Assembly: GCF_900111105.1 (NCBI RefSeq)
Contig: NZ_FOGC01000003.1
Location: forward strand, 2,945-66,944
Source: Rosenbergiella nectarea
Lineage (GTDB): Bacteria; Pseudomonadota; Gammaproteobacteria; Enterobacterales; Enterobacteriaceae
Direction of reading: 5' to 3'
DNA length: 64,000 nucleotides
The notes beneath the pieces were generated by a model. It worked only from the letters and a program-made list of their open reading frames with translations. It was not told where the DNA came from and ran no database searches. Shown piece by piece: positions 9,849-20,636 of the stretch. Position 1 is the first letter of the stretch. Each line of letters begins with the position of its first letter. A program made the position numbers and the translations under genes.

Positions 9849-9974
9849 TACATACCTCAGACTTTAATTTATACTCAATATTTTGAAGCTTACCCTTATT
9901 CTGCCATAGTCTCAGCATAAGTCTGTAAGATGTCCAAGAAAAAGCACATCAAGATACTATTGTTACGAGGAAAT

Positions 9975-10691
9975 ATGATTAAGCAGCTAAAGCAATTAAC
10001 TGTCGGCGCAATATTGTTATTATTGCCGGCGCTGTTGGCACTGGCTTACGGGTGGCATTGGAAGGGAGAGTATAATACAGTAACCGACTATCCCTTTTAT
10101 CTGTTTACCCAAACGGTGACGCGGCCATGGGGTATCCTTACCTCTCTAATTCTCGCTTTGGTACTTTACCGTCATACAACATCCTCTTTACGTAATGTGG
10201 GAGCCTTACTTTTATTAATCGTTGTCGTGGTGTGGGGCGGGCAGGGGATTAAATCGCTATTGAAACCTTATTTTGCCGAACCACGGCCCTATGTCGTTGC
10301 GCTAATGGAAGCAATGCATCAAACACCCGATGACTTTTATCAACATCCGAAGTCAGAGCGTCAACAGCTTGTCCGCCAGGCCGAAACCTTTTGGCCGACA
10401 TTGCCAAACTGGCAGCAGCGACATTGGCAACATGAAACAGGGTATTCGTTTCCTTCTGGACACAGTTTCTTTGTAGCCAGCTGGTTATTACTCTTCTATA
10501 GCTTATTGAGTTTTCGAAAATCTTGGCCAGTGTTAATTATCGTTACGCTGTGGGCATGGGCGGTGATGTGGAGTAGAATGCTGTTGGGCATGCACTGGCC
10601 GAGAGACCTGATCGCTTCTGTGGTAATCGCTTGGGGCTTTACGTTCATTGTGTTGGTGGTTCACAACGTCTTATCTCAGCGGCGGTCGTAA
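9975..10691 (+). CDS. pgpB: Phosphatidylglycerophosphatase B
   Basis: This 238-residue integral membrane phosphatase of the PAP2 family acts on phosphatidylglycerol phosphate and undecaprenyl pyrophosphate. PAP2 motifs are seen: KxxxxxxRP-like (IKSLLKPYFAEPRPY), PSGH (YSFPSGHSFF) and SRMLLGMHWPRD. Six hydrophobic segments are visible. The start at ATG 9975 (MIKQLKQ, preceded by ACGAGG) is preferred over ATG 9930, which would add 15 lysine-rich residues and lacks a good ribosome-binding site. Confidence 0.93.
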   Translation: MIKQLKQLTVGAILLLLPALLALAYGWHWKGEYNTVTDYPFYLFTQTVTRPWGILTSLILALVLYRHTTSSLRNVGALLLLIVVVVWGGQGIKSLLKPYFAEPRPYVVALMEAMHQTPDDFYQHPKSERQQLVRQAETFWPTLPNWQQRHWQHETGYSFPSGHSFFVASWLLLFYSLLSFRKSWPVLIIVTLWAWAVMWSRMLLGMHWPRDLIASVVIAWGFTFIVLVVHNVLSQRRS

Positions 10692-10825
10692 CCTGGTTTT
10701 TTTACCAATTTCGATTGTAAAAGCGTGAATGATCCCCATACTATAAGCAGTAATTGGTAAATTTTTTTTAATTCAATTTGATTAAATAGTTGGTTCGTTG
10801 AATCAACGGTTTGAAGGGATGCCAA

Positions 10826-11095
10826 GTGAAATTCAAATATTTGCTACTATTCATTGTCGTTTTATTCATTTTCATTGTTTCCTTCACGCTTGGAGCAAAA
10901 AATGAACAATTAGTGACCTTCAACTTTTTAGTGGCGGAAGGGACATTCAGATTATCGACTTTATTGGCATCTTTGTTCGGTATCGGCTTCCTATTGGGAT
11001 GGGCGATTTGTGGTCTATTCTGGTTACGTGCCCGTGTTGCCTTAGCTCATGCGAAAAATAAAGTCATCAAACTTGAACAACAGCTCAGTAAGTAG
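10826..11095 (+). CDS. lapA: LPS assembly protein A (YciS)
   Basis: This 89-residue inner-membrane protein has two membrane helices (near residues 5-22 and 45-65) and a C-terminal charged coiled tail (ALAHAKNKVIKLEQQL). It matches LapA, which works with LapB to control LpxC turnover and LPS synthesis. GTG at 10826 (MKFKYLLLF) after GAAGGGA is favoured over the upstream TTG. lapB follows after 44 bp, forming one operon. Confidence 0.92.
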   Translation: MKFKYLLLFIVVLFIFIVSFTLGAKNEQLVTFNFLVAEGTFRLSTLLASLFGIGFLLGWAICGLFWLRARVALAHAKNKVIKLEQQLSK

Positions 11096-11139
11096 CATTA
11101 ACGTTATGTGCGATGAACCGCTCTATTTAGGATCAGACG

Positions 11140-12306
11140 ATGCTTGAATTGCTGTTCCTACTATTACCCGTTGCAGCCGCCTATGGGTGGTATATGGGAA
11201 GAAGGAGTGCCCAGCAAGGTAAGCAACAAGAGGCCAATCGCCTGTCACGCGAGTATGTGACAGGTGTTAACTTTCTATTGTCAAATCAACAAGATAAAGC
11301 AGTTGATCTCTTTCTCGATATGTTGAAAGAAGACGCGACGGACGTCGAAGCCCACTTGACGTTAGGTAATCTCTTTCGTTCTCGTGGTGAAGTCGACCGC
11401 GCAATAAGAATTCACCAATCCCTTATGGAAAGCACATCGCTGGACTATGATCAGCGTCTGCTTGCCATGCAACAATTGGGACGAGATTATCTGGCAGCAG
11501 GATTCTATGATCGTGCTGAGTCGATGTTCAAGCAGCTGATCAATGAAAATGACTTCAAAGTGAGCTCACTCAAACAGCTCCTATCTATCTACCAGTTAAC
11601 GAGCGATTGGCAGCAAGCAATCGATATTGCAGAGAAACTGGCCCGGGCCGAAAAATCTCCGCAAGGTAACCATATCGCCCATTTTTACTGTGAATTGGCT
11701 CTTCAAGCCATGGCAGGTGACGATTTGGAAAGGGCGTTAACGCTGTTACGCAAAGCCGAATCAGCTGATAAGAACTGCGCGCGCGTTTCGATCATGTTTG
11801 GCAGGGTATGGACCGCTAAAGGTGAACCGGTTAACGCAATTCAGGTGTTGCAAAAAGTTCCTGAACAAGACGCTGAAATGATCAGCGAAGTGTTACCGTT
11901 AATTAAAGAGTCCTATCAGCGCTTGGGGGATATGAGCCAATGGCGGTTATTCCTAGAACAATGTGTAGAGAAGCATCAGGGAAGTATGGCCGAACTTTAT
12001 CTGGCAGAAGAGATTGAGTCTCAACAAGGATTAGAGCCCGCTCAACATTTTCTTGAAGCGCAACTGCATTCTATGCCTACGCTGAATGGTTTCCATCGAC
12101 TTGTGAACTATTATTTAGAAGGCACTCAAGATGGACGTGCTAAAGAAAGCTTAGCCGTACTTCGAGATATGGTAGGGGAACAACTGCGGTTAAAACCTCG
12201 CTATCGTTGCCAAAAATGTGGATTTACTGCTCATGCCATTTATTGGCACTGCCCATCCTGTAAAAGTTGGTCGACCGTAAAACCCATGAGGGGATTAGAC
12301 TCATAA
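11140..12306 (+). CDS. lapB: LPS assembly protein B (YciM), TPR and rubredoxin-like
   Basis: This 388-residue protein has an N-terminal membrane anchor (LLFLLLPVAAAYGWYMG), a series of tetratricopeptide repeats in the middle, and a C-terminal metal-binding rubredoxin-like domain (CQKCGFTAHAIYWHCPSCKSW). In E. coli it is an essential adaptor that directs LpxC to FtsH and so balances LPS and phospholipid synthesis. Length is one less than the E. coli protein. It is co-transcribed with lapA and followed by pyrF. Confidence 0.96.
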   Translation: MLELLFLLLPVAAAYGWYMGRRSAQQGKQQEANRLSREYVTGVNFLLSNQQDKAVDLFLDMLKEDATDVEAHLTLGNLFRSRGEVDRAIRIHQSLMESTSLDYDQRLLAMQQLGRDYLAAGFYDRAESMFKQLINENDFKVSSLKQLLSIYQLTSDWQQAIDIAEKLARAEKSPQGNHIAHFYCELALQAMAGDDLERALTLLRKAESADKNCARVSIMFGRVWTAKGEPVNAIQVLQKVPEQDAEMISEVLPLIKESYQRLGDMSQWRLFLEQCVEKHQGSMAELYLAEEIESQQGLEPAQHFLEAQLHSMPTLNGFHRLVNYYLEGTQDGRAKESLAVLRDMVGEQLRLKPRYRCQKCGFTAHAIYWHCPSCKSWSTVKPMRGLDS

Positions 12307-12339
12307 AAAAAACGCGCACTTTAGTTACAACATACTTAT

Positions 12340-12355
12340 AGTGATTTAAGTCACG
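12340..12355. promoter_or_regulatory. CRP-like palindrome upstream of pyrF
   Basis: AGTGATTTAAGTCACG matches TGTGA-N6-TCACA at 8 of 10 defined positions. It lies about 80 bp before the pyrF start. It is only a sequence match; CRP control of pyrF is not known to me. Confidence 0.3.
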
Positions 12356-12435
12356 CCGCACGTTGGCATTGTCACTGGTTTAGTTAAGCAGGTAAAATAA
12401 CGAAGAAATGGTGCCTATCTACTGTAAGGAATAAT

Positions 12436-13143
12436 ATGTCTGTAACGTCACCCGTCATTGTGGCCCTCGACTTCGACAATTTGGATTCAGCCTTGGCCTT
12501 GGCTGATCAAATCGACTCGAAAAGTTGTCGTTTAAAAATCGGGAAAGAGATGTTCACACGTTTCGGACCAGAGGTTATTCACGCCTTACATCGTCGTAAT
12601 TTTGAGCTATTCCTTGATTTGAAGTTCCACGATATTCCCAACACTGTGGCTAAAGCGGTCACTGCCGCTGCAGACCTTGGTGTGTGGATGGTCAATGTTC
12701 ATGCGGGTGGGGGGGCTCGGATGATGGAAGCCGCTAAGCTTGCATTGGAGTGTTATGGCAGCACAGCACCTCACCTCATCGCGGTAACCGTGTTAACCAG
12801 TATGGATCAATCCGACCTGAACGGCTTGGGCATTCAAGATACGCCCTCACAGCATGCCGCAAAATTGGCGCATCTCGCGCAATCATCGGGTCTAGGTGGG
12901 GTCGTCTGTTCTGCACAGGAAGCGGTACACTTCAAGCAAGAGTTTGGTAAAGAGTTTCTACTGGTCACACCGGGGATTCGCCCAGTAGGGAGTGAGCAAG
13001 GTGATCAGCGCCGCATCATGACGCCAATCGATGCGGTGAATGCCGGAGTAGATTATATGGTGATCGGTCGCCCTATCACGCAGTCAGCAGCGCCGGAGCA
13101 GACCTTACAACACATTTTACGTTCTCTGGAGCCCACAGTATGA
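12436..13143 (+). CDS. pyrF: Orotidine 5'-phosphate decarboxylase
   Basis: This 235-residue enzyme performs the last step of UMP synthesis. The catalytic Asp/Lys array is in [10 protein letters not shown], with phosphate-binding residues in VTPGIRP and YMVIGRPIT. The ATG at 12436 follows a good AAGGAA site. The last 4 bp overlap the start of yciH, so the two are translationally coupled as in E. coli. Confidence 0.98.
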   Translation: MSVTSPVIVALDFDNLDSALALADQIDSKSCRLKIGKEMFTRFGPEVIHALHRRNFELFLDLKFHDIPNTVAKAVTAAADLGVWMVNVHAGGGARMMEAAKLALECYGSTAPHLIAVTVLTSMDQSDLNGLGIQDTPSQHAAKLAHLAQSSGLGGVVCSAQEAVHFKQEFGKEFLLVTPGIRPVGSEQGDQRRIMTPIDAVNAGVDYMVIGRPITQSAAPEQTLQHILRSLEPTV

Positions 13144-13463
13144 AAGATGATGCGCCGTTAGTCTATACCACCGATGGGGGACGGATCACCCCAGCCAAAG
13201 AAATCGTTGCGCGTCCCAAAGGAGACGGTATTGTGCGACTAAGTCGTCAAACCAGCGGTCGAAAAGGTAAGGGGGTCTGCGTCATTACAGGTCTCGATTT
13301 AGAGGATGTCGCACTGCAGCAACTCGCCGCTGAACTGAAGAAAAAATGTGGCTGTGGGGGAACGGTCATTGAAGGAAGTATTGAAATACAGGGTGACAAG
13401 CGTGATTTTCTAAAAAGTTATTTGGAAGGTAAAGGTTATCGCGTCAAATTAGCGGGCGGTTGA
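13140..13463 (+). CDS. yciH: SUI1/eIF1-like protein YciH
   Basis: This 107-residue protein belongs to the SUI1 family. The conserved core [20 protein letters not shown] and the [12 protein letters not shown] strand are present. It is related to eukaryotic initiation factor eIF1 and in E. coli can influence initiation fidelity. It starts 4 bp inside pyrF (ATGA-type overlap) and is followed by a strong palindrome. Confidence 0.95.
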   Translation: MKDDAPLVYTTDGGRITPAKEIVARPKGDGIVRLSRQTSGRKGKGVCVITGLDLEDVALQQLAAELKKKCGCGGTVIEGSIEIQGDKRDFLKSYLEGKGYRVKLAGG

Positions 13464-13477
13464 CCCTATCAGAGGAG

Positions 13478-13495
13478 GCCGGTGCGCGCACCGGC
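13478..13495. terminator. Hairpin between yciH and osmB
   Basis: GCCGGTGCGCGCACCGGC is an 18-nt perfect palindrome lying between the convergent genes yciH and osmB. It is followed by only a short T/A stretch on either strand, so it is a likely bidirectional terminator of modest strength. Confidence 0.65.
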
Positions 13496-13502
13496 TTCAA
13501 TA

Positions 13503-13721
13503 TTAATTGCCTGACTGATGGCCTATCACACCACCTAACGCTGCGCCACCGAGCGTCCCCAAGCCGTCACCATGGGTTAATACTGATCCACCAATGGCAC
13601 CAATCCCTGCCCCAATAGCGGTATTTCTGTTTCTCTTAGACCAGTTAGAGCAACCACTTAACACGGTGACTAATGTCAACGCAATCACTGCTTTGACCAT
13701 GGTTTTATTATTAAATGTCAT
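13503..13721 (-). CDS. osmB: Osmotically inducible lipoprotein OsmB
   Basis: This 72-residue outer-membrane lipoprotein has a signal peptide with lipobox VLSGC, then the conserved SNWSKRNRNTAIGAG and a glycine-zipper tail (GTLGGAALGGVIGH). ATG at 13719-13721 gives the same length as E. coli OsmB; an upstream in-frame start would add 14 unneeded residues. In E. coli it is induced by osmotic and envelope stress through RpoS and Rcs. Confidence 0.93.
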   Translation of the reverse strand: MTFNNKTMVKAVIALTLVTVLSGCSNWSKRNRNTAIGAGIGAIGGSVLTHGDGLGTLGGAALGGVIGHQSGN

Positions 13722-13950
13722 AAATTCTCCTTGTGGAATGGTGTTCACACCAGAGGTGTCCATTCAACCAATCAGACTAGTAGTTATGTTGGGTTTTTTA
13801 TTAGCAAGTATTAAGGATTTTAATTTGCACTCAATCTCTAATATAGGTGAATTCTCTTAAATAGGGCATTATTGACCTTATTTTACAATTAATCACTATT
13901 AAAACGTCTTTTGTAGAACAACTGCATCTATTAACCTCTTTTTTGAGCGA

Positions 13951-13975
13951 AAAAAAACCACCCCTAAGGGTGGTT
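13951..13975 (-). terminator. Rho-independent terminator of rnb
   Basis: On the minus strand, an AACCACCC/GGGTGGTT stem (13968-13975 with 13956-13963) with a 4-nt loop runs into a long U tract. It lies about 20 bp after the rnb stop. Confidence 0.85.
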
Positions 13976-13993
13976 GTATATCGTATCATGTCA

Positions 13994-15928
13994 CTAGGCA
14001 ATAGGTCGGGCGACCACTGAGCGAGTCTCCATTCTCACTTCGGCGATCGTCACCTCGATAATATCCGTGACACGATAGCGTTCTTCACCTTTGACCATCG
14101 CAGTGCCTAGTTCCTGGCTGCAGACGAGCTCATCACGCACCGAGTGAATGAAGGGTGCAGGGATAAAGGCGACAGCACCGTTATCGACTAAGCGGATGCG
14201 CATTCCTCCGCGGCTAATATCGATGATTTCAGCAGTGAATTTTTGATCCGTGCCCGCGAAAGGCTGTAAATAGCGAGCATAGAGCCAATCACCCACATCG
14301 CGTTCAGCCATACGATGCTGACGTCGGCGTTCGGACATACGCAAGGTTAAGGCTTCTTCCGGCTTGGTATCTTGTTGATTTAAGATAATTGACTTCAGAA
14401 GGCGATGGTTAACCATATCGCCATATTTACGAATAGGAGAGGTCCAGGTGGCATAGGCATCTAGTCCTAACCCAAAATGTGGACCTGCAGAGGTACCAAT
14501 TTCAGCGAAGGATTGGAAACGACGGATACGGCTGTCCAGGTATTGTGTAGGCTCTTCATCTAAGCGGCGGCGCAATACTTTAAATCCATCAAGTGTCGCG
14601 ATCGACGAGGCGTCAACCGTAATCCCGTGGTTAGCAAGAATTGCACTCGCTTGCTCAGCGTTTTGTTCGTCGAAGCCGCTATGGAGGTTATAAATACCAA
14701 AACCAAGCTGGTCGCGTAATACTTCTCCCGCCACGATATTCGCTGTGATCATCGCCTCTTCAACCATCTTGTTGGCGACTCGGCGTTGCTCGGTAATAAT
14801 GTCCAACACTTCGCCTTTTTCACCTAATACGAAGCGATAATCAGGGCGGTCACGGAAAACGAGGGCATGAGTCTTACGCCATTGATGGCGTGTGCTGCAG
14901 AAGCTTTGTAATAAGGTAATTTGTCGAGCAATGGCTTCACTCTCTGGTTGCCAGTCGCCCGTATTTTCGAGCCAATTTGAAACGTTGTCGTAAACCAGTT
15001 TCGCTTTCGATTCGATCCAAGCAGCATAGAATTCAGGCGTGCCGACGATAGCGCCTTCACTATCGATAGTGATATCACAGGCTAATGCTGGGCGTTTTAC
15101 GTTCGGGCGTAACGAGCATAAATTATCAGAAAGTTCACGCGGTAACATTGGGATATTGAAGCCCGGCAGATAGTTTGTAAAGGCACGTTCTGCTGCAATG
15201 TTATCTAAAGGCGTGTTAGGGGCGACCCAGGCTGTCGGATCGGCAATCGCTACCGTCAGACAAAGTTTTTCATCGTCGAGTTGTCGGGTAAATAATGCAT
15301 CATCCATATCTTCAGTTGATGCACTGTCGATAGTGACGAAATCGAGTGCGGTGAGATCACGACGCTCGAGCGTTTCAGGTTGAAACGCGGGTAAGTCTGC
15401 TTCGGGCGCACTTCGACCTAAATTATGACGTGACAGTGTCACCCACCACGGCGCAAGATGATCATCCACGAAGGTAATGAACTCAGTCAGTTCTGCGTAA
15501 AATCCACGATCACCTTTGAGCGGATGGCGTTTCATCTCTGCAACGGCCCAATCACCCGCAACAAATTCGTGATTAACATCACGCGCAGGGCGGCACTGGA
15601 TAGCCTCTTTTAATAAAGGATGGTCAGGAATAATAGATAGCCGATCATCTTTTTTCTGTACTCTTCCCACGAAACGACTGAGGAAAGGTTCAATCAGTTT
15701 CTCTGGCTCGGCGCTTTCTTTATCTTTGTTTGTTTGGATCACCGCGCTGATTTTATCGCCGTGCATCACTTTTTTCATCTGTGGCGGGGGGATAAAGTAG
15801 CTTTTTGGGCCTTCAACTTCTAAAAAGCCGAACCCTTTATCGGTTCCCTTGACCACACCTTCAACGCGTGGGGTCTGGTCATGCAGTGTCTGTTTTAGCT
15901 GCGCCAGCAGCGGATTATCTTGAAGCAT
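13994..15928 (-). CDS. rnb: Exoribonuclease II
   Basis: This 644-residue 3'-5' hydrolytic exoribonuclease has N-terminal cold-shock domains ([17 protein letters not shown]), a central RNB catalytic domain with the Asp cluster in [13 protein letters not shown], the [14 protein letters not shown] motif, and a C-terminal S1 domain ([20 protein letters not shown]). The length equals that of E. coli RNase II. It stands alone with its own terminator. Confidence 0.97.
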   Translation of the reverse strand: MLQDNPLLAQLKQTLHDQTPRVEGVVKGTDKGFGFLEVEGPKSYFIPPPQMKKVMHGDKISAVIQTNKDKESAEPEKLIEPFLSRFVGRVQKKDDRLSIIPDHPLLKEAIQCRPARDVNHEFVAGDWAVAEMKRHPLKGDRGFYAELTEFITFVDDHLAPWWVTLSRHNLGRSAPEADLPAFQPETLERRDLTALDFVTIDSASTEDMDDALFTRQLDDEKLCLTVAIADPTAWVAPNTPLDNIAAERAFTNYLPGFNIPMLPRELSDNLCSLRPNVKRPALACDITIDSEGAIVGTPEFYAAWIESKAKLVYDNVSNWLENTGDWQPESEAIARQITLLQSFCSTRHQWRKTHALVFRDRPDYRFVLGEKGEVLDIITEQRRVANKMVEEAMITANIVAGEVLRDQLGFGIYNLHSGFDEQNAEQASAILANHGITVDASSIATLDGFKVLRRRLDEEPTQYLDSRIRRFQSFAEIGTSAGPHFGLGLDAYATWTSPIRKYGDMVNHRLLKSIILNQQDTKPEEALTLRMSERRRQHRMAERDVGDWLYARYLQPFAGTDQKFTAEIIDISRGGMRIRLVDNGAVAFIPAPFIHSVRDELVCSQELGTAMVKGEERYRVTDIIEVTIAEVRMETRSVVARPIA

Positions 15929-16040
15929 AATTTTCAGTCATCTGTGGCTAATTGGCGGCAACCAGTTTTACGCGAATCGGTACGTTGCGGCAAGACATTA
16001 ATCGCGCAATTAGCGGGTGGGAGTGGAATGACAGGAGGAA

Positions 16041-16069
16041 TTAAGCAGGTACTGAGCGTACCTGCTTAA
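16041..16069 (-). terminator. Terminator of fabI
   Basis: TTAAGCAGGTA (16041-16051) pairs with TACCTGCTTAA (16059-16069) around a 7-nt loop, 5 bp beyond the fabI stop. The following minus-strand bases are U-containing but not a full tract. Confidence 0.7.
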
Positions 16070-16074
16070 AGATA

Positions 16075-16863
16075 TTATTTAAGTTCTAATTCGTTCATTG
16101 CTGCGATGCTGAAACCGCCGTCAACGTGAACCACTTCACCGGTGATGCCGCCAGCTAAGTCAGAACATAAGAATGCAGCGGAGTTACCCACGTCTTCAAT
16201 AGTCACGGTACGACGGATAGGTGTTACCGCTTCACAATGAGACAACATCTTACGGAAGTCTTTGATGCCTGATGCTGCCAGAGTACGGATTGGACCCGCA
16301 GAGACGGCGTTAACACGTACGCTATCAGGACCCATTGCGTTAGCCATGTAACGAACGTTCGCTTCTAATGAAGCTTTCGCTAAGCCCATAACGTTATAGT
16401 TAGGGATCGCACGCTCAGCACCCAGGTAAGAGAGGGTCAATAACGCTGCGTTAGGATTCAGCATTTCACGGCACTCTTTCGCCATGGCAACGAAGCTGTA
16501 TGCACTGATGTCGTGTGCAATTTTGAACCCTTCGCGGGTCACAGCGTTTACATAGTCGCCGTCTAATTGATCTGCAGGAGCAAAACCGATTGAGTGGACA
16601 AAACCGTCAAACTTAGGCCAAGTTTTCGCTAATTCAGCAAACAGCGCCTTGATGCTTTCGTCTTCCGCAACATCACATGGCAGGACGATATCAGAACCGA
16701 CTTCTTTAGCGAATTCTTCAACACGACCTTTTAGTTTGTCATTTTGGTAGGTGAAAGCCAGTTCTGCGCCTTGTTTGTGCATCGCTTGTGCGATACCCCA
16801 AGCGATAGATAACTTACTTGCTACACCTGTAATAAGAATGCGTTTACCTGAAAGAAAACCCAT
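16075..16863 (-). CDS. fabI: Enoyl-[acyl-carrier-protein] reductase (NADH)
   Basis: This 262-residue SDR-family enzyme completes each round of fatty-acid elongation and is the target of triclosan-type inhibitors. The family's N-terminal [15 protein letters not shown], the catalytic Tyr/Lys array in [20 protein letters not shown], and the C-terminal [15 protein letters not shown] are present. Length matches E. coli FabI. It is monocistronic, between rnb and the sap operon. Confidence 0.98.
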   Translation of the reverse strand: MGFLSGKRILITGVASKLSIAWGIAQAMHKQGAELAFTYQNDKLKGRVEEFAKEVGSDIVLPCDVAEDESIKALFAELAKTWPKFDGFVHSIGFAPADQLDGDYVNAVTREGFKIAHDISAYSFVAMAKECREMLNPNAALLTLSYLGAERAIPNYNVMGLAKASLEANVRYMANAMGPDSVRVNAVSAGPIRTLAASGIKDFRKMLSHCEAVTPIRRTVTIEDVGNSAAFLCSDLAGGITGEVVHVDGGFSIAAMNELELK

Positions 16864-16994
16864 AATATTTATCCCTTAACTATCAGTATTGTTAGCAGAT
16901 ACTGTCTCTGCAAAAAAGTTGGCGCGATTCTAACACGACTTTTCTTCGATAGGCTAATTTGGCGCAATGGGTGGCGAAAGTTTAAGCAAATTGA

Positions 16995-17798
16995 CTAGTC
17001 GTTGCGCCATGCATCTGACGTCAATCCACTCCCAAAATGGCTGTTGATTAATTTTCGCGTTAAGTCATGAAGGGGGCAGGCCAATACATCGGCGGTCCCT
17101 CCGCGTTCAACCACTTCACCTTCGCGCATCACGATAAGTGAGTCGCTGACATGTTTCATCATGCCGATTTGTTGCGTGACATAAATATAAGACAGCCCAT
17201 CACGCTCTTGCAATTCCAACATCAAGTTGACTAATTGTGATCGCATCGTCATATCTAAAGAGGTCATGGCCTCATCAGCAATCAAGATCTTGGGTTGTAA
17301 TATCAGTGCCCGAGCGAGGGCAAGACGCTGACGTTGACCCGGCGCCAGCATATGAGGATATAACCCTGCATGCTCTTTAAGTAATCCGACTTTTTTGAGC
17401 GTGGCGATGATATGTTGATAACGCAGCTCATCGGTCAATTCGCTATTTAGTCTGAGGGGCAGATCGAGGATTTGACTGATACGTTGCCGAGGATTCAATG
17501 ATGCGGTTGGGTCTTGTGAGATCATCCGAATAAGCGGGCTGCGAAAACGATAATCACCATAGACCAAGGGCTGGTTATTGATCAGCATCTCTCCCGAAGT
17601 GGGGGCGACCATCCCCGCCAGCATTTTGGCTAAGGTTGATTTACCTGAACCGTTCTCCCCGATGATGGCTAGGGTTTGCCTCTCCTTCAACGTGAAGCTA
17701 ACGTTTTTCACGGCATCAATCTGTTGAGAGCGAAACAGTCCAGTCTTATATCGAAAGGTTTTGCTCAGATTCCTAACTTCTAATAGGGTTTCTAACAT
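16995..17798 (-). CDS. sapF: Sap ABC transporter ATP-binding protein SapF
   Basis: This 267-residue ABC ATPase has Walker A GENGSGKST, signature LAPGQRQRLALARAL and Walker B ILIADEAMTS. The signature is LAPGQ rather than LSGGQ, as in SapF proteins. It is the last gene of sapABCDF. The Sap system is associated with resistance to cationic antimicrobial peptides in some species and with putrescine export in E. coli. It lies 2 bp after sapD. Confidence 0.96.
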   Translation of the reverse strand: MLETLLEVRNLSKTFRYKTGLFRSQQIDAVKNVSFTLKERQTLAIIGENGSGKSTLAKMLAGMVAPTSGEMLINNQPLVYGDYRFRSPLIRMISQDPTASLNPRQRISQILDLPLRLNSELTDELRYQHIIATLKKVGLLKEHAGLYPHMLAPGQRQRLALARALILQPKILIADEAMTSLDMTMRSQLVNLMLELQERDGLSYIYVTQQIGMMKHVSDSLIVMREGEVVERGGTADVLACPLHDLTRKLINSHFGSGLTSDAWRND

Positions 17799-17800
17799 GG

Positions 17801-18793
17801 TTAACTCTCGATATTAAGCGGGAAATGGCAGGCATATTGATGATGCTTAGTGCCGGTCAACGGGGGGCGTACTATGCATTCTCGTTGGCCATAGGGGCAC
17901 CGAGGGCCTAACCGACAGCCGAGAGGTAGATGTTCTAAAGAAGGGATTGACCCATTTAGCGTGTTTAAGCGGCTTTTATGCGGAAGCGGCTGTCCGAAGT
18001 CAGGCATTGCCCGCATTAATGCCTGGGTATAGGGATGATGGGGCGTGGCGATCAATTCTTTACTCGCGGCGGTTTCCACCGTCTGTCCACAGTACAGTAC
18101 TTGAATACGATTTGACCACTGGCTCACCGTCCGGAGGTCGTGGCTAATCAATAAGATAGTTGTATTATTATTTTGATTTAAGCGTCTTAATAACCGGAAA
18201 ATTTGGTCTTGTGTGGTCGATTCCATCGCATTGGTCGGTTCATCCGCAATCAACAATTTTGGTTGACTGGCCAAGGCAATCGCAATCATCACTTTCTGAC
18301 ATTCCCCCTCGGTTAATGCATAGGGATAACTTCGCATTATATCGCGGTGGTCACGAATCCCCACGCGATGCAAAATGTCGATGACGCGCTCTTTACGCCA
18401 AGGAAAGAGACGTTTATACCAAGGGCCTTTAAAGGTTTCACTCGGTATGGCTTGTTTCAACTGACGACCAATCGAGGCTGAGGGGTCAAGACAGGCCTGG
18501 GGTTCTTGAAAAATCATTGAGATATGACGGCCAATGATTTTACGACGCTCGCGGGGTGATAACCGAAGCAGATCAATATCGCCGAAGCGCATACGATCAG
18601 CCGTAATTCGCCAGTTATCGGAAGTCACGCCACAGATCGCTTTGGCGACCAGGCTTTTACCCGAGCCCGATTCACCGACCAGTCCGAGTATTTCGCCTTC
18701 GTTCAATAATAGGTTAACGCGGTCAACCGCCTTAATAGGCTTATTATCGTTCACAAATTCAATGGTTAAATTACGAATATCGAGCAGTGGCAT
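17801..18793 (-). CDS. sapD: Sap ABC transporter ATP-binding protein SapD
   Basis: This 330-residue OppD-type ATPase has Walker A GESGSGKS, signature [15 protein letters not shown], Walker [14 protein letters not shown], and a C-terminal oligopeptide-transporter cysteine region ([16 protein letters not shown]). The signature LTEG is divergent as in E. coli SapD. It starts directly at the stop of sapC. In E. coli SapD also supports the Trk potassium uptake systems. Confidence 0.96.
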   Translation of the reverse strand: MPLLDIRNLTIEFVNDNKPIKAVDRVNLLLNEGEILGLVGESGSGKSLVAKAICGVTSDNWRITADRMRFGDIDLLRLSPRERRKIIGRHISMIFQEPQACLDPSASIGRQLKQAIPSETFKGPWYKRLFPWRKERVIDILHRVGIRDHRDIMRSYPYALTEGECQKVMIAIALASQPKLLIADEPTNAMESTTQDQIFRLLRRLNQNNNTTILLISHDLRTVSQWSNRIQVLYCGQTVETAASKELIATPHHPYTQALMRAMPDFGQPLPHKSRLNTLNGSIPSLEHLPLGCRLGPRCPYGQRECIVRPPLTGTKHHQYACHFPLNIES

Positions 18794-19684
18794 CTATTTC
18801 ACTCCTGCATCAACAGCGCGGCGTACACCTTCACCGAATAGGTTAATCAGTAGGATCGCACCCATAATCGCCGCACCGGGCAGCATAACCGTCCATGGCG
18901 CGACATAGATTAACTCTAGCGAATCCCCAAGTATGGTGCCCCATTCGGGTGAAGGCAGTCGAGCGCCCAAACCGAGAAAGCCTAATGCTGAAATATCAAA
19001 GATAGCGATTGAGAGGCACCTCGTTATGTCGCTGACTAACACGGGCAAAATATTCGGTAATATTGTCCCTTTTAACAATAAGAACGGGCTGGCGCCATCC
19101 ATTTTTGCGGCGACGACATAAGCTTCATTCATCTCCTCACGAATCGCCAGATAGAGCGTGCGGATCATTCTCGGGGTGAGGGCAATCCATACCGCCAACA
19201 TCGCGTGCCCAAGGCTCGGGCCTAGGAACGCCATCACGATAATCGCGATTAATAGTGAGGGGAGCGACAATGCAATGTCTAAGAAGTGATTGATAGTCGC
19301 TGAGCGTAATCCCCGGGTCATTCCCGCCAGAATTCCCAGCAAAAAGGCACTTACTGCAGCAAAAACAGTCGCTACTAAAGCGCTACCAATAGTTGGCATC
19401 GCCCCCGCTAATAATCGACTTAACAAGTCACGGCCAAGATCGTCGGTCCCTAAAAAGAAAGAGACGTCGCCATAACGAGACCATGAGGGGGGTAATAACT
19501 GGTAGCTAATAAACTGTTGGTCTAGCCCATAGGGAGCCAGCAACTGACCAAAAATACAGAGCAAAATTAGGGCGCCGGTCCCATAAAAACCGATCATCGC
19601 GGAGGTGTCACGATAGAAAAAATGCCATGCTCGTCGAAATGCGCCAGGAAGCCTCTCCTCCTGATAAATCTTATCGATTGGCAT
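18794..19684 (-). CDS. sapC: Sap ABC transporter permease SapC
   Basis: This 296-residue inner-membrane permease has several hydrophobic helices and an EAA-loop-like segment ([17 protein letters not shown]). ATG at 19684 ([14 protein letters not shown]) gives the E. coli length and overlaps the end of sapB by 14 bp, so it is preferred over an upstream in-frame start that would intrude further into sapB. It forms the channel with SapB. Confidence 0.95.
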   Translation of the reverse strand: MPIDKIYQEERLPGAFRRAWHFFYRDTSAMIGFYGTGALILLCIFGQLLAPYGLDQQFISYQLLPPSWSRYGDVSFFLGTDDLGRDLLSRLLAGAMPTIGSALVATVFAAVSAFLLGILAGMTRGLRSATINHFLDIALSLPSLLIAIIVMAFLGPSLGHAMLAVWIALTPRMIRTLYLAIREEMNEAYVVAAKMDGASPFLLLKGTILPNILPVLVSDITRCLSIAIFDISALGFLGLGARLPSPEWGTILGDSLELIYVAPWTVMLPGAAIMGAILLINLFGEGVRRAVDAGVK

Positions 19685-20636
19685 ACCATTCCTTATGTTT
19701 GAGTGGGTCGATAATGGCACCAAAAATATCGGCCAGCATATTGATGAAAATAACTAAGCTGCCTAGGGTCATTACCCCGGCGGAGATGGCATTATAGTCA
19801 GCCTGTCGAACGGCTGTGATCAACCAGCGACCGATCCCCGGCCAGTTAAAAACCGCCTCCGTAATCATCGCTAAGGTTAACAACGTTGAAAATTGTAACC
19901 CCAAATGTGGAACGATAGGCGGCAGCGCATTATGAATTACATGGCGGCGTACAACGGTGAAACGTGACAGGCCGCGAATAATGGCCGCTTTGATATAGCC
20001 TTGATCAATAATATCCAGCGTACTGTCTCGCATTAAGCGAATTAATTCTGTCATCGGTACGATCGATAACGTGACGACCGGTAAGACTAAATGGCGTAAT
20101 ACGCTCAATAACATCTCATGACGTAACGGAGAGCGAGAGAGCCAAGCGTCGAGTAATGCTGAACCCGTAATCGCCGGGGCAGGATAAAGTAGATTGATGC
20201 GACCCGACACCGGAAACCAACCGAGAGAGAGCGAAAATAGCATGGTTAACAATAGGGCGAGCCAGAAGACCGGTAGTGAAAATCCGACTAAGGCGAAACC
20301 ACTGATCAGTTTATCTTGCCATTTATGACGGTTAAACGCCGCGATGATCCCCAAAGGTAATCCGACCAACGTTGCCAGTATCGCGGCTAATAAACAGAGT
20401 TCAAGGGTTGCTGGGAAAACCTCAAGCAATTGCTCACTGACCGACTGCCCATTGATACTGGAGACCCCAAAGTCGAAGTGCAGCAAACCCTGTAGCCAGA
20501 AAAAATAGGCGTCGGTGAGCTTCGCCCCTTGTAAAGGGGCATGAGGAGTATAATAGCAGAGACTAAAGCTCACCCACGAAAGCAGCACTAAGGTCACAAG
20601 CAGTAAAAACAAGCGACGTGCGATATAGAGGCTCAT
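19671..20636 (-). CDS. sapB: Sap ABC transporter permease SapB
   Basis: This 321-residue OppB-type permease has about six membrane helices and the conserved loop [12 protein letters not shown]. The start overlaps the last 4 bp of sapA, showing translational coupling. It pairs with SapC. Confidence 0.95.
   Translation of the reverse strand: MSLYIARRLFLLLVTLVLLSWVSFSLCYYTPHAPLQGAKLTDAYFFWLQGLLHFDFGVSSINGQSVSEQLLEVFPATLELCLLAAILATLVGLPLGIIAAFNRHKWQDKLISGFALVGFSLPVFWLALLLTMLFSLSLGWFPVSGRINLLYPAPAITGSALLDAWLSRSPLRHEMLLSVLRHLVLPVVTLSIVPMTELIRLMRDSTLDIIDQGYIKAAIIRGLSRFTVVRRHVIHNALPPIVPHLGLQFSTLLTLAMITEAVFNWPGIGRWLITAVRQADYNAISAGVMTLGSLVIFINMLADIFGAIIDPLKHKEWYANR

Noticed and set aside
10701-10768. 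Terminator between pgpB and lapA
   Set aside because: The arms TTACCAATT and AATTGGTAA are separated by about 40 nt, too long a loop for a convincing terminator.
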